Source: Sulfurivermis sp040755915 (GTDB lineage Bacteria; Pseudomonadota; Gammaproteobacteria; Thiohalomonadales; Thiohalomonadaceae). From it: 64,000 nt of DNA. Where the stretch lies: positions 1 through 64,000 of the forward strand of contig JBFLWM010000035.1 of the NCBI GenBank assembly GCA_040755915.1. The letters are read 5' to 3'. Position 1 is the first letter of the stretch, and every line of letters starts with the position of its first letter. Positions 33,257-42,534 of this stretch are shown here, in pieces. The notes under the pieces are model-generated. The model saw only the letters and a program-made list of their open reading frames with translations, was not told the DNA's origin and searched no databases. A program made the position numbers and the translations under genes.

Positions 33257-35194
33257 TCACAGCTGCAGGCGCGTGGTGACCTCCAGCTCCACCTCGCGGC
33301 CCCAGCGATCGCTCAACAGCTGCTTCAAGGCCCTCAGGTCGTCGAGCTCGACGGGCTGGCGGGCGCTGACGTCGGCGCGCAGCAGCACCTTGTCGCGCTG
33401 GATCGCCACCTGCAGCTGATTGAGGTGCAGCTGCTTGCCGTGCACCTGGAACACGGCGCCGGCGGCATCGCTCTCGATGCTCCAGTGGCTGTAGATGTTA
33501 TGGAACGAGACGGTGAGCGGCACGCTCACCACGGCGAGCAGCAGCAGCGAGATGGCCAGCCCGCGCCGCGCCTTGAGGATTGGCGCGTAGCCCAGCACCA
33601 GGAAGGTGAGTGCCGCGGCGAGGGCGATGCCCACCAGGTTGGTGAGAAACAGCAGCAGGGCGCCGCTGATGATGTGCAGGTCCATCCAGCCGATGCCGAT
33701 GCCGGCCACGCACAGCGGCGGGGCCAGTGCCACGGCGATGGCCACGCCGGGCAGGCTCTTCATCACGCTCTCGCGCGCATGGGCATAGGCACCGGCGATG
33801 CCGGCGGCGATGGCCACGCCGAGGTCGAGCAGATTGGGATTGAGGCGGCCGGCCATCTCCGGGGTGATCTTCTCGAACGGGATCAGCAGCGCGATGAGCG
33901 CCGCCGTGGCGAGGGCCAGCAGGGTGCCGATGCCGATGGTGGTCAGCGATGTGTCGAGCAGATTGCGATCGCCGCGCAGCACACCCATGGCGAGGGAAAT
34001 GATCGGCGCCATCAGCGGTGCCAGCACCATGGCACCGATGATCACCGCGGCGCTGGAGAGGAACAGGCCGAGGGTGGCGACGATGGCGCTTAGTACCATC
34101 AGCAGCAGGAAGTGCGCCGGGGCGCGCGCGCTCTCGCGCAGCTGCAGGAACAGCTCCTTGAAGTCCTCTTCCAGGGCGTGGGTGAACAGCGGCAGGCTGC
34201 GCTGGATCATCGCCACGCGTGCCTCGTTGGTGGGCAGGTTCTCGACCTTTACCGTGTCCTTGTCATCGGCCTGGATTTCATGCTGCTCGTGGTAGGCCGC
34301 ACTCAGGTTGATGCGCACCGCCGCCTGCTGGATCTCCAGTTCGATGCTTTCCGCCAGGCGCCGCCGTCCATCGATGAAGTAGCGCAACGGGCGCGGACTT
34401 TCGATCTTCAGGTAACTGCTCTTGACATAGCTGATGGCGGTGGGCAGGCGGTTCACCTTCTGTTCGCCCCGTACCATGGCGGTGAACAGGAAGGCGAGGT
34501 ACTCCATCACCGACTTCGGTGCGATGAGGATGGTGGACACCTTGCCGTCCTGCACCGAGATGGTGGTGTTGAGCAAACGCGCAGCGGCGTTGCTGACGTC
34601 GTTCTCGATGGCCACCAGGCCGGTGATCGCGGTTGGAAAGGTCTTGTCCTTGCCGGTGGTGAGCTTCACCGGAAAGGGATGGATGGCGAACAGGTTGCGG
34701 AGGCTGTACAGCAGCAGGGTCAGGGTGTAGCGCAGGGCGCGCAGCCAGGAGCCGGTGCGTTCGCGGTAGATGCGGTTGCCGGTGCTGAGGAAGGGGGTCT
34801 CCCCCAGCATGACGGTGCCGAGGGCCAGCTCGTCGTTGCAGCGCAGCAGATCGATGGCCTGGGCGCCGTCGTCGAAGGCAAGGGCGAGCGCCTCATCGGC
34901 GTTGCGCGGCACGCGGAACCAGTCATACAGGCGGCTGCGCGGGTCGAGCGGCAGGATGCCGAGGGAAACGTTTTCGATGCGCACCCGTTGCAGCAGCGGT
35001 GCCAGCGCGGCGTCGTCCACCAGGGCCACCACATGGCTGCAGCCGTGCAGGCTGGCGGCGGGACGCTGCAGGAAGTCTTCAGTCGTGGCGCGCAGCAGGG
35101 TGATGCCCTGGGCGGCGGCGAAGGCAGTAACCGGCGCCATCTGCCCCTCGGCCGACTCCGGCGCTACCAGCAGGGCACGAGTGACCAGCGGCAT
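33257..35194 (-). CDS. DUF389 membrane protein with N-terminal kinase-like region
   Basis: A 645-residue protein. The first 280 residues are soluble and resemble the lipid-kinase/NAD-kinase-like module found in the TIGR00341 family (LGILPLDPRSRLYDWFRVPRN, then PFPVKLTTGK, VMEYLAFL). Residues from about 361 to 570 are the DUF389 membrane domain, with VIIGAMVLAPLMAPIISLAMGVLRGD as its hallmark and six or so helices. A soluble tail ends the protein. The function is unknown; the fusion hints at control of a membrane transporter by a nucleotide or lipid ligand. It is convergent with the TusA-like gene. Confidence 0.8.
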   Translation of the reverse strand: MPLVTRALLVAPESAEGQMAPVTAFAAAQGITLLRATTEDFLQRPAASLHGCSHVVALVDDAALAPLLQRVRIENVSLGILPLDPRSRLYDWFRVPRNADEALALAFDDGAQAIDLLRCNDELALGTVMLGETPFLSTGNRIYRERTGSWLRALRYTLTLLLYSLRNLFAIHPFPVKLTTGKDKTFPTAITGLVAIENDVSNAAARLLNTTISVQDGKVSTILIAPKSVMEYLAFLFTAMVRGEQKVNRLPTAISYVKSSYLKIESPRPLRYFIDGRRRLAESIELEIQQAAVRINLSAAYHEQHEIQADDKDTVKVENLPTNEARVAMIQRSLPLFTHALEEDFKELFLQLRESARAPAHFLLLMVLSAIVATLGLFLSSAAVIIGAMVLAPLMAPIISLAMGVLRGDRNLLDTSLTTIGIGTLLALATAALIALLIPFEKITPEMAGRLNPNLLDLGVAIAAGIAGAYAHARESVMKSLPGVAIAVALAPPLCVAGIGIGWMDLHIISGALLLFLTNLVGIALAAALTFLVLGYAPILKARRGLAISLLLLAVVSVPLTVSFHNIYSHWSIESDAAGAVFQVHGKQLHLNQLQVAIQRDKVLLRADVSARQPVELDDLRALKQLLSDRWGREVELEVTTRLQL

Positions 35195-35273
35195 GAACGA
35201 CCTCCCTTCGTCCCCGGACCTGACGGCGGGTGACGGCTGTGCAATGACGCCACGATGGCGTCGCCTGTTTGTC

Positions 35274-35780
35274 TCAGCCGATCAGTTCGCGCAGGGCGCG
35301 GAACAGCTCGCGCGCGCTCTTCGGCGGCTTGCCCTGCGCCTGCTCGGTCTGGGCGGCGCGCATCAGCTGGCGCAGCTGCTGACGATCCGCATGGGGAAAT
35401 TCGTCCAGCAACGGTGCCAGTGCGGCATCGCCTTCGGCGATGAGGCGGTCGCGCCAGCGTTCGCATTGGTGATGGTGCGCCACGGTGAGGGCGTGCCGGC
35501 CCTGGAGGCGCTCCAGGGCTTCGCGTATCGGCGCATCATCTTCCTGCCGCAGCAGCTTGCCCAGATACTTGAGCTGGCGCTTGCGCGCACCGTGGGCGGT
35601 GATGCCGCGTGTTTCCCTCACCGCAGCGAGCACCTCTTCCGACAGCGGGATCTCGGCCAGTTGTGCCGCCGCCAGCTCTACCAGTGCGGCACCGAGGTCG
35701 ACCAGTTCGTGGGCGTCGCGTTTGAGCTGGCTCTTGCTGGGACCGAGGTCCGTGTCGTCGAAGTCGTCGTGCTGTTTCAT
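35274..35780 (-). CDS. darP: Ribosome-associated protein DarP/YjgA
   Basis: A 168-residue, highly charged helical protein of the DUF615 family that associates with late 50S ribosomal precursors. Hallmarks are PSKSQLKRDAHELVDLG near the start and AHGARKRQLKYLGKLLR in the middle, followed by LLDEFPHADRQQLRQLMRAA. The ATG at 35780 gives the usual start (MKQHDDFDD). It begins one base before the stop end of mgtE, suggesting co-transcription. Confidence 0.9.
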   Translation of the reverse strand: MKQHDDFDDTDLGPSKSQLKRDAHELVDLGAALVELAAAQLAEIPLSEEVLAAVRETRGITAHGARKRQLKYLGKLLRQEDDAPIREALERLQGRHALTVAHHHQCERWRDRLIAEGDAALAPLLDEFPHADRQQLRQLMRAAQTEQAQGKPPKSARELFRALRELIG

Positions 35781-35781
35781 G

Positions 35782-37140
35782 TCAGATGAGGAACACCGTG
35801 GCGAGGCCAAGGAAGGAGAGGAATCCGACCACGTCGGTCACGGTGGTGAGGATCACCGGTCCGGCCAGGGCCGGGTCCATGCCGAGGCGGCGCAGCAGAT
35901 GGGGCAGGGTGGCGCCGGTGGCCGCGGCCGCGGCGAGGTTGATGACGATCGCTGCCCCGATGACGGCGCCGATGCCGTTGTTCTGGAACCACAGCATGGC
36001 CGTGGCCGCGATAATGATGGCCCACAGCAGACCGTTGAGCAGGCCGACCGCCAGTTCCTTGTTGAGCAGGCGGCGCGCATTGCTGGTGCCGACGCGTCCC
36101 TGGGCCATGCCGCGGATCACCAGGGTCAGGGTCTGGCTGCCGGCGATGCCGCCCATGCTGGCGACGATGGGCATCAGTACCGCCAGCGCCACCAGTTGTT
36201 CGATGGTGGCGTTGAACATGTCGATCACCGAGGAGGCGAGCAGGGCGGTGAGCAGGTTGATGCCGAGCCACACGGCGCGGCGGCGGATGGTGGTCACCGC
36301 CGGGGCGAACAGATCCTCCTCCTCCGACAGGCCGGCCATGGACAGCACCGAGTGATCGGCCTCGTCACGGATGACGTCCACCACGTCGTCGATGGTGATA
36401 CGCCCGAGCAGCTTGCCGTCGTCACTGACCACCGGGGCGGAAATGAGGTCGCGGTGTTCGAACAGGGTGGCAACCTCGTTGACCGGTGTGGCGGCGTTGA
36501 TGCCATCGACGTCACGGATCATCACCTCGGCGACGGACAGATCGGGATTGCGCGTGAGCAGGTCGGTGAGGGACAGCAGGCCGAGGTACCTGCCCTCGCG
36601 ATCCACCACCATCAGGCTGTCGGTGGTTTCCGGGATCTCGCCGTGCCAGCGCAGGTAGCGCAGCACCACGTCCAGGGTGATGTCCTCGCGCACCGTGATG
36701 GTGTCGACGTTCATCAGACCGCCGGCGGTGTCTTCCGGATAGGACAGCACGGCCTCCAGGCGCTGGCGGTGCTGGGCGTCCATGGTGTTGAGGATCTGCT
36801 GGATCACCTCGTCCGGCATTTCCGCCAGCAGGTCGGCGAGGTCGTCGGTATCCAGCCCCTCGGTTGCCGCCACCAGTTCGTGTGATGCCATTTCCCGGAT
36901 CAGGCTGGCGCGCACCTCGTCGTTGACGTAGGTGAGCACCTCGCCGTCCAGCTCCGGGCTGACCAGCTCCCAGACGGTGATGCGTTCCGGCCCCGGCAGC
37001 GATTCCAGCAGCACGGCGATCTCCGCCGGGTACATCTCGTTGATCAGTCCCTGCGCCTGCGACAGGTGATCCTCCGCCAGCGCGTCACGCAGCGCCTGCA
37101 GGCGGTCGGTGCCCTTGTCCTGTTCGATGGCGTCGGTCAT
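35782..37140 (-). CDS. mgtE: Magnesium transporter MgtE
   Basis: A 452-residue inner-membrane magnesium channel. It has the three expected parts: a helical N-domain (residues 1-130, LLESLPGPERITVWELVSPELDGEVL), two CBS domains (about 135-260, ending TIDDVVDVIRDEA) that gate the pore by sensing Mg, and a five-helix membrane domain (about 280-452, with LMPIVASMGGIAGSQTLTLVIRGMA). No riboswitch-like leader is evident upstream. It lies downstream of ptsI on the same strand, about 140 bases apart. Confidence 0.93.
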   Translation of the reverse strand: MTDAIEQDKGTDRLQALRDALAEDHLSQAQGLINEMYPAEIAVLLESLPGPERITVWELVSPELDGEVLTYVNDEVRASLIREMASHELVAATEGLDTDDLADLLAEMPDEVIQQILNTMDAQHRQRLEAVLSYPEDTAGGLMNVDTITVREDITLDVVLRYLRWHGEIPETTDSLMVVDREGRYLGLLSLTDLLTRNPDLSVAEVMIRDVDGINAATPVNEVATLFEHRDLISAPVVSDDGKLLGRITIDDVVDVIRDEADHSVLSMAGLSEEEDLFAPAVTTIRRRAVWLGINLLTALLASSVIDMFNATIEQLVALAVLMPIVASMGGIAGSQTLTLVIRGMAQGRVGTSNARRLLNKELAVGLLNGLLWAIIIAATAMLWFQNNGIGAVIGAAIVINLAAAAATGATLPHLLRRLGMDPALAGPVILTTVTDVVGFLSFLGLATVFLI

Positions 37141-37282
37141 TGTTCGGGAAAAAATAACGGGAATCGGCGCGCAAAGTGTACCAAGCGGGGACGGCAAAGG
37201 GAAAAGAGAAACGATGAAAGATTTGTGATGCGGCGCGGATTCTGCAGCGCGTTAGCGCAGTATGGACCTGCCCGGCGCAGGG

Positions 37283-39022
37283 TCAATCGTCGGTGTTGAG
37301 TTCCGCCAGCATGCGCGCCGACTGCTCCATGTCGTCCTGGCGCAGGATCTTTTTCGCTGCGCGCCGCAACGGCTCCAACTCGCTCAGGGTGATGATGCGC
37401 TTGACCTCCAGCAGGGCCGGCGGCGGCACGCTGAATTCGGTGAGGCCGAGGCCGAGCAACAGGCGGGTGAGCATTGGGTCGCCGGCCATTTCGCCGCACA
37501 TGGTGACCGGGATGCCGGCCTCGGCGCCGGCGCGCAGGGTGGTGTGGATCAGCCGCAGCACGGCCGGGTGCAGCGGCTGGTAGAGATGGCCGAGGCTTTC
37601 CTCGAGACGGTCTGCTGCCAGGGTGTACTGGATCAGGTCGTTGGTGCCGATGGAGAGGAAGTCGAGACGGCGGGCGAAATCCGCGGCACAGATGGCGGCG
37701 GCAGGCACCTCGATCATGCCGCCGATGGCGATATCGTCGGCGTAGGGCTGGCGGCAGCGGCGCAGGTCCTCCCTGGCCTCGTCGATCAAGTCCCGTACCT
37801 GGCGGATCTCCTGCACCGTGGTCAGCATCGGGATCAGCAGGCGTACCGGTCCATGCTGCGAGGCGCGCAGGATGGCGCGCAGCTGCGGACGGAACAGCTC
37901 CGGTTCACGCAGGCACAGGCGCACCGCGCGCAGGCCCAGTGCGGGATTGGCGGCGCTACGCTCGCTACCGACGCCGTCGGCGGTCTTGTCGGCACCGAGG
38001 TCGAGGGTGCGGATGGTCACCGGCTTGCCTTTCATCGCCTTCACCACCTTGCCGTAGGCGCGGTACTGTTCCTCCTCGTCCGGCGGTGTGCCGCGGTTCA
38101 TGTAGAGGAATTCGGTGCGGTACAGGCCGATGCCGGCGGCGCCGACGCGGCGCGCCGCCTGGATGTCCTCCGGCAGCTCGATGTTGGCGAACAGTGTGAT
38201 CGTCTTGCCGTCGCGGGTGAGCGCGGGCGTGTCCTTGAGGCGGCGCAGTTCGCTGCGGGCGCGGCGTTCCTGCAGCTGGCGGGTGCGATAGAAGGCGGTG
38301 CCCGCTTCGTCGAGCCCGGCCAGCAGCACGCCCTGGCGTCCGTCCACCACCAGCGCTTCGTTGTCGCACAGGTAGGCCTGGGCGTTGTGCACGCCGACCA
38401 CTGCGGGGATGCCAAGGCTGCGTGCCAGGATCGCCACGTGCGACATGGGGCCGCCGTGTTCGGTGACGACGGCGGCGACGTCGTGCTGGTGCAGCAGCAC
38501 CAGTTCATCCGGCGACAGGTCGTCGGTGACGATGATGCGGCCACCTTCCGCTCCGGCGGCAATGGCAGCGCCGCGCTGGCTCTGGTTGAGCAGAATCTGC
38601 TGCACCCGCAGGATGGCGTGCTCCACGTCGTCGCGCCGCGTGCGCAGATAGGCATCGTCCATCTGATCGAATACCCGCGTCAGCGCCTCCTGCTGGAGGT
38701 GCAGCGCCCACTCGGCGTTGCAGCCCTCGCGCAGGATCAGCTCGATGGGCACGGTGGCGAGGGTGGCATCCTCCAGCATCAGCAGGTGGGTGTCGATGAA
38801 GGCGGTGATGTCGGCTGCCGTGCCGCCGGGGATCTGGTTGCGCACGGCGCGCAGCTGGGTGCGCGCCGCCTCCAGCGCGGCGATGAAACGCTCCACCTCC
38901 TCGTCGATGAGGTGGGGCGGCAGGACATAGTGGGGGATATCGAGCCTGCCGCGCTGCAACAGCCGCGCCGGTCCCAGGGCGATGCCGCGGGAGACGCCGG
39001 TGCCGTGCAGGGCGAGAGGCAT
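37283..39022 (-). CDS. ptsI: PTS enzyme I
   Basis: A 579-residue cytoplasmic phosphotransferase that takes phosphate from phosphoenolpyruvate and passes it to HPr. The active-site histidine lies in EHGGPMSHVAILARSLGIPAVVG. The PEP-binding barrel shows GLYRTEFLYM, LDLGADK and IGTNDLIQYTLA. The length matches PtsI; there is no N-terminal GAF domain, so it is not PtsP. AGAGGTG precedes the ATG. It lies ten bases after ptsH, and no sugar-specific permease is nearby, pointing to a regulatory PTS. Confidence 0.94.
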   Translation of the reverse strand: MPLALHGTGVSRGIALGPARLLQRGRLDIPHYVLPPHLIDEEVERFIAALEAARTQLRAVRNQIPGGTAADITAFIDTHLLMLEDATLATVPIELILREGCNAEWALHLQQEALTRVFDQMDDAYLRTRRDDVEHAILRVQQILLNQSQRGAAIAAGAEGGRIIVTDDLSPDELVLLHQHDVAAVVTEHGGPMSHVAILARSLGIPAVVGVHNAQAYLCDNEALVVDGRQGVLLAGLDEAGTAFYRTRQLQERRARSELRRLKDTPALTRDGKTITLFANIELPEDIQAARRVGAAGIGLYRTEFLYMNRGTPPDEEEQYRAYGKVVKAMKGKPVTIRTLDLGADKTADGVGSERSAANPALGLRAVRLCLREPELFRPQLRAILRASQHGPVRLLIPMLTTVQEIRQVRDLIDEAREDLRRCRQPYADDIAIGGMIEVPAAAICAADFARRLDFLSIGTNDLIQYTLAADRLEESLGHLYQPLHPAVLRLIHTTLRAGAEAGIPVTMCGEMAGDPMLTRLLLGLGLTEFSVPPPALLEVKRIITLSELEPLRRAAKKILRQDDMEQSARMLAELNTDD

Positions 39023-39032
39023 CAGGGCACCT

Positions 39033-39302
39033 CTATTCGTCCTCGCCGAAGCGATCGGCGATGAGTTGTTCGAGCCTGGCCAGCGCTTCCTGCTCATCGC
39101 TACCGTCCACGGTGATCTGCACCGTGCTGCCGCAGCCGGCGGCCAGCATCATCACGCCCATGATGCTCTTGCCGTTGACGCTGCGGCCGTTGCGCGCGAT
39201 TTGCACGTTGCTGGCGCAGGCGGAGGCGACGTTGACGAACTTGGCCGCAGCACGGGCGTGCAGGCCGAGGCGGTTGATGATGGTGAGTTCCTTGCTGAGC
39301 AT
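39033..39302 (-). CDS. ptsH: Phosphocarrier protein HPr
   Basis: An 89-residue phosphocarrier. His15 in GLHARAA accepts phosphate from enzyme I. The conserved second site is Ser46 in NGKSIMGVMML, the residue phosphorylated by HPr kinase, whose gene is at 40702. Having both sites and HPrK fits a control function rather than sugar uptake. It is followed directly by ptsI. Confidence 0.94.
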   Translation of the reverse strand: MLSKELTIINRLGLHARAAAKFVNVASACASNVQIARNGRSVNGKSIMGVMMLAAGCGSTVQITVDGSDEQEALARLEQLIADRFGEDE

Positions 39303-39325
39303 GTTGTAATCCTTGAATCCGATTC

Positions 39326-39439
39326 AGTCCGCAAATGAGCGCAAATAAGTCCGTGACTGACAATCCAGCCTCATATCAACCGACTGAACGCGCCGCTGAA
39401 CCCGGTTCAGTCATGAACATTTGCGTTCATTCGCGGACT
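39326..39439. repeat. Inverted repeat between EIIA-Man and HPr genes
   Basis: A 21-base arm starting AGTCCGCAAATGAGCG (39326-39346) pairs with 39419-39439 with two mismatches. A smaller GACTGAAC/GTTCAGTC pair (39382-39389, 39405-39412) lies inside. The right arm overlaps the last bases of the EIIA gene. This looks like an intergenic repeat insertion within the PTS operon. Confidence 0.65.
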
Positions 39440-39848
39440 ACATATTATTTCCAGCACAAAGCATGATGCCGTTGCGGCCGCCCGTGGCGGCCTTCTCCGC
39501 CAGTTCATCCAGGGCGAGCGTGTGGTAGTTGCACACCTTGAGCAGCATCGGCAGGTTGACGCCGGAGACCACGCGTACCTGTTCCCACTCCAGCAGGCGG
39601 CAGGCGATGTTGCCGGGGGTGGAGCCGTACAGGTCGGTGAGTACCAGTACCCCGGCGCCCCTGTCGAGTGCGGTGGCGAGGCGGCGCGCCTCGGCGGCTG
39701 TCAGATCCGGATCGGAATCCAGCGGCACGGTAAGCACCTGGACCGGCAGCGGACAGTGGCCGAGGATGGCGTCGGCGGTGCTGCGCAGCACATGGCCGAG
39801 CGGGTCGTGGGTGATCAGCAGGACGCCGACTTTCGCTGCGCTGTTCAT
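39438..39848 (-). CDS. EIIA component, mannose (ManX) type
   Basis: A 136-residue cytoplasmic EIIA-Man protein. His14 in LLITHDPLGHVL is the phosphoryl site, and LVLTDLYGSTPGN is the family's other conserved block. No EIIB, EIIC or EIID genes accompany it, so it is an orphan EIIA in a regulatory PTS, as in many beta- and some gammaproteobacteria. It overlaps the rapZ stop by one base. Confidence 0.9.
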   Translation of the reverse strand: MNSAAKVGVLLITHDPLGHVLRSTADAILGHCPLPVQVLTVPLDSDPDLTAAEARRLATALDRGAGVLVLTDLYGSTPGNIACRLLEWEQVRVVSGVNLPMLLKVCNYHTLALDELAEKAATGGRNGIMLCAGNNM

Positions 39849-40705
39849 CAGGATAGTTCGCGGTGGCGCACGCTGACCTTGGCGCGATCGCTGGCGAAGT
39901 GGCGTGCCAGGCGCTCGGCGAAATATACCGAACGGTGCTGGCCGCCGGTACAGCCGATGGCGACGGTGAGGTAGCTGCGGTTGTCGTTTTCGAAGTGCGG
40001 CAGCCAGGTGCTGATGAAGCCGCTGATGGACTGGAACATCTTCTCCACCTCCGGCTGCTGCTCGAGGAAGGTGATTACATCGGCATCGCGGCCGGTGAGG
40101 GCGCGCAGGCTCGGCTTCCAGTGCGGGTTGGGCAGGCAGCGGATGTCGAACACGAAGTCGGCGTCCACCGGGATGCCGTGCTTGTAGCCGAAGGATTCGA
40201 ACAGCAGCGACAGCTTGCCGGAGGAGGAAGCGCCGACGTGGGCCTGCACCAGGTCGCGCAGCTGGTGCACGTTGGTGTGGCTGGTGTCGAGGCGCAGGTC
40301 GGCGCGCGCGGCGATGGGTTCGAGCAGCTCGCGCTCGCGGCGGATGGCGTCGGCCAGCGGGGTGTTGCCGCGGGTGAGCGGATGCGGCCGGCGCGTTTCC
40401 GAGAAGCGCTTGAGCAGGGTGTCGTCGTCGGCATCCATGAACAGGATCTGGTAGGGAATGCCGCTTTCGCGGATGTGCTTGAGCGCGTCGGGCAGGGCGC
40501 TGAAGTCGTTGACCAGGTTGCGCGCGTCGACGCCGACGGCGGCGTTGCTGTAGCCCTGGCGCTGCGCCGCCTGCAGTTCCTGCACGAAGGCGGACAGCAG
40601 GCCCACCGGCAGGTTGTCGATGCAGTAGTAGCCGAGGTCTTCCAGCGCGTGCAGGGCGATGGACTTGCCGGAGCCGGAGGTGCCGCTGACGATGTACAGC
40701 TTCAT
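39848..40705 (-). CDS. rapZ: RNase adapter protein RapZ
   Basis: A 285-residue protein with an N-terminal P-loop (SGTSGSGKSIALHALEDLGYYCIDNLP) and the C-terminal domain containing DIRCLPNPHW and AIGCTGGQHRSVYFAERLA. In E. coli it binds glucosamine-6-phosphate and directs RNase E to the GlmZ small RNA. It is part of the PTS cluster and overlaps the hprK stop by four bases. Confidence 0.94.
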   Translation of the reverse strand: MKLYIVSGTSGSGKSIALHALEDLGYYCIDNLPVGLLSAFVQELQAAQRQGYSNAAVGVDARNLVNDFSALPDALKHIRESGIPYQILFMDADDDTLLKRFSETRRPHPLTRGNTPLADAIRRERELLEPIAARADLRLDTSHTNVHQLRDLVQAHVGASSSGKLSLLFESFGYKHGIPVDADFVFDIRCLPNPHWKPSLRALTGRDADVITFLEQQPEVEKMFQSISGFISTWLPHFENDNRSYLTVAIGCTGGQHRSVYFAERLARHFASDRAKVSVRHRELS

Positions 40706-41655
40706 TCCTGTTCTTCCCGCGCGATGAGGTGGCGCTGGCGCTCGATGAAGTGGGCGGTGGCGTCGTAGCCGTTCTCGCGCAGGATGTGGTTGCGCGCCGC
40801 CGCCTCCACCAGCACGGCGAGGTTGCGGCCGGGCGCCACCGGCAGCTGGATCTCCGGCACCTCCACCTCGAACAGGGTGCGGTGGCTGAAGCTGCCCTGC
40901 AGGCGATCGATGTTGTGGATGTCGCTCTTGGCGACCGGCACCAGGTTGACGATCAGGCGCAGGTTCTTGTGCCGTTTCACCGCGCTGTCGCCGAACATGG
41001 CGCGGATGTTGAGCAGGCCGAGGCCGCGCACCTCGAGGAAATCCTGCAGCAGCTCGGGGCAGCTGCCGCGCAGGGTGTCCGGGCCGACGCGGCGGAATTC
41101 CGGGGCGTCGTCGGCGATGAGGATGTGGCCGCGGGTGATGAGTTCCAGCGCCAGCTCGCTCTTGCCCACCGAACTTTCCCCGGTGAGCAGCACGCCGATG
41201 CCCATGACGTCGATGAACACGCCGTGCACCACCTGCTTGTCGGCCAGCAGGTCGGTGAGGTAGTAGTCGAGGTGGTTGAGCAGCTTGTCGCTGGCGAGGG
41301 CCGAGCCGAGCAGTGGCGTATCGTGCTGTTCGGCGGCACGGCGCAGGGCGGTGGGTGCCGGCAGGCCACCGGCGATGAGTACCGCCACCGTGGGTTCGGT
41401 GAACAGATGGTCCAGCGCCTCGGTATAGGTCTTTTCGTCCAGTCCGAGCAGGTAGTCCAGTTCCGCCGCGCCGAGGATCTGCAGGCGCGCCGGATGGATC
41501 AGGTTGAGATAGCCGACCAGGGCGGCATCGGCGGCATCAGCGGGGTCGCGGCCGATGGTGCGCTCGGCACCGGCATGTCCCGCCAGCCAGTGCAGCGCCA
41601 GCCGTTTCTGGTAGGTCTCGAACAGGACACGGACGCTGAGGGGCGCGACGGGCAT
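40702..41655 (-). CDS. hprK: HPr kinase/phosphorylase
   Basis: A 317-residue bifunctional enzyme that phosphorylates and dephosphorylates HPr at Ser46. The N-terminal domain is about residues 1-130. The catalytic domain holds the P-loop GESSVGKSELALELITRGH, then IADDAPEFRR and LEVRGLGLLNIRAMFG, the family signature. HprK is absent from enterics but common in betaproteobacteria and some gammaproteobacteria, and it argues against a close relative of E. coli. Confidence 0.94.
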   Translation of the reverse strand: MPVAPLSVRVLFETYQKRLALHWLAGHAGAERTIGRDPADAADAALVGYLNLIHPARLQILGAAELDYLLGLDEKTYTEALDHLFTEPTVAVLIAGGLPAPTALRRAAEQHDTPLLGSALASDKLLNHLDYYLTDLLADKQVVHGVFIDVMGIGVLLTGESSVGKSELALELITRGHILIADDAPEFRRVGPDTLRGSCPELLQDFLEVRGLGLLNIRAMFGDSAVKRHKNLRLIVNLVPVAKSDIHNIDRLQGSFSHRTLFEVEVPEIQLPVAPGRNLAVLVEAAARNHILRENGYDATAHFIERQRHLIAREEQE

Positions 41656-41673
41656 GGCGGGGCGAGCGCTGGA

Positions 41674-42135
41674 TCAGGCGGCCGGCTTCCACTGGCTGAG
41701 CAGGGTGTGCAGCTCGGCGGCGGAGGCGGCGGCGCGCAGGCGGGCGACGAAGGCCGTGTCGCTGAACATCTCCGCCAGCTGGGCCAGCAACTGCAGATGT
41801 TCCTGGGTGGACTGTTCCGGCACCAGCAGGCCGAACAGCAGGTCCACCGGCTCGCCGTCGACGGCGTCGAAGTCGATGGGCTGCTGCAGCTTGATGAAGG
41901 CGCCGACGGTCACCGTGCCGTTCTTGACGCGGCCGTGGGGAATGGCCACGCCATGCCCCAGTCCGGTGCTGCCGAGACGCTCGCGGGCGATCAGGCTGTC
42001 GAACACGTCGGTCGGGTTCAATGCCTGCTGGTCGCCGGCGATGAGTGCGCTCAGCTGTTCCAGCACCCGTTTCTTGCTGGCCGACGGGTCGCCGCAGGCG
42101 ACGCGTCCGGCCGTTAGCAGGTCTGCGATATGCAT
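41674..42135 (-). CDS. ptsN: Nitrogen-regulatory EIIA protein PtsN
   Basis: A 153-residue EIIA-Ntr protein of the fructose-type EIIA fold. The phosphorylation site is His67 in GVAIPHGRVKN, and LLFGLLVPEQSTQEHLQLLAQLAEMF follows. It relays PTS phosphorylation to nitrogen and potassium control. It sits 18 bases upstream of hprK and downstream of hpf, as in the rpoN operon of many proteobacteria. Confidence 0.95.
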   Translation of the reverse strand: MHIADLLTAGRVACGDPSASKKRVLEQLSALIAGDQQALNPTDVFDSLIARERLGSTGLGHGVAIPHGRVKNGTVTVGAFIKLQQPIDFDAVDGEPVDLLFGLLVPEQSTQEHLQLLAQLAEMFSDTAFVARLRAAASAAELHTLLSQWKPAA

Positions 42136-42159
42136 GATGGGGGCGCGGCCGACCGGACC

Positions 42160-42492
42160 TTATTCGCCGGCGGTGGTGTTCTTCAGCGTGGCGCCTTCCG
42201 TGCGGTGGTGATCGGTGAGCTTTTCCTTGTGCTTCTTGATCTGGCGATCCAGCTTGTCGGCCAGGGCGTCGATGGCGGCGTACATGTCCTCTTCCTCGGC
42301 GTTGGCGAACAGGTTGTTGCCGGTGATGGAGAAGGTGGCCTCGGCCTTGTGGCGCAGTTTTTCCACGCTCAGTACCACATGCACGTTGGTGACGTGGTCG
42401 AAGTGGCGCTCCAGGCGCTCCAGCTTGCTGCTGACGTAGTCACGCAGGGCGGGGGTGATTTCGACGTGGTGGCCGGTGAGGTTGAGTTGCAT
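42160..42492 (-). CDS. hpf: Ribosome hibernation promoting factor, short form
   Basis: A 110-residue ribosome-binding protein that promotes 100S dimers in stationary phase. It spans the Hpf/YfiA domain only (MQLNLTGHHVEITPALRDYVSSKLERLERHFD, then EEDMYAAIDALADKLDRQIKKHKEK), without the long-form tail. AAGGAG lies seven bases before the ATG at 42492. It is directly downstream of rpoN, as in most proteobacteria. Confidence 0.95.
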   Translation of the reverse strand: MQLNLTGHHVEITPALRDYVSSKLERLERHFDHVTNVHVVLSVEKLRHKAEATFSITGNNLFANAEEEDMYAAIDALADKLDRQIKKHKEKLTDHHRTEGATLKNTTAGE

Positions 42493-42534
42493 GGTGTTCT
42501 CCTTGGGACGGTTCAAATGCAGTAGATGATGAAA

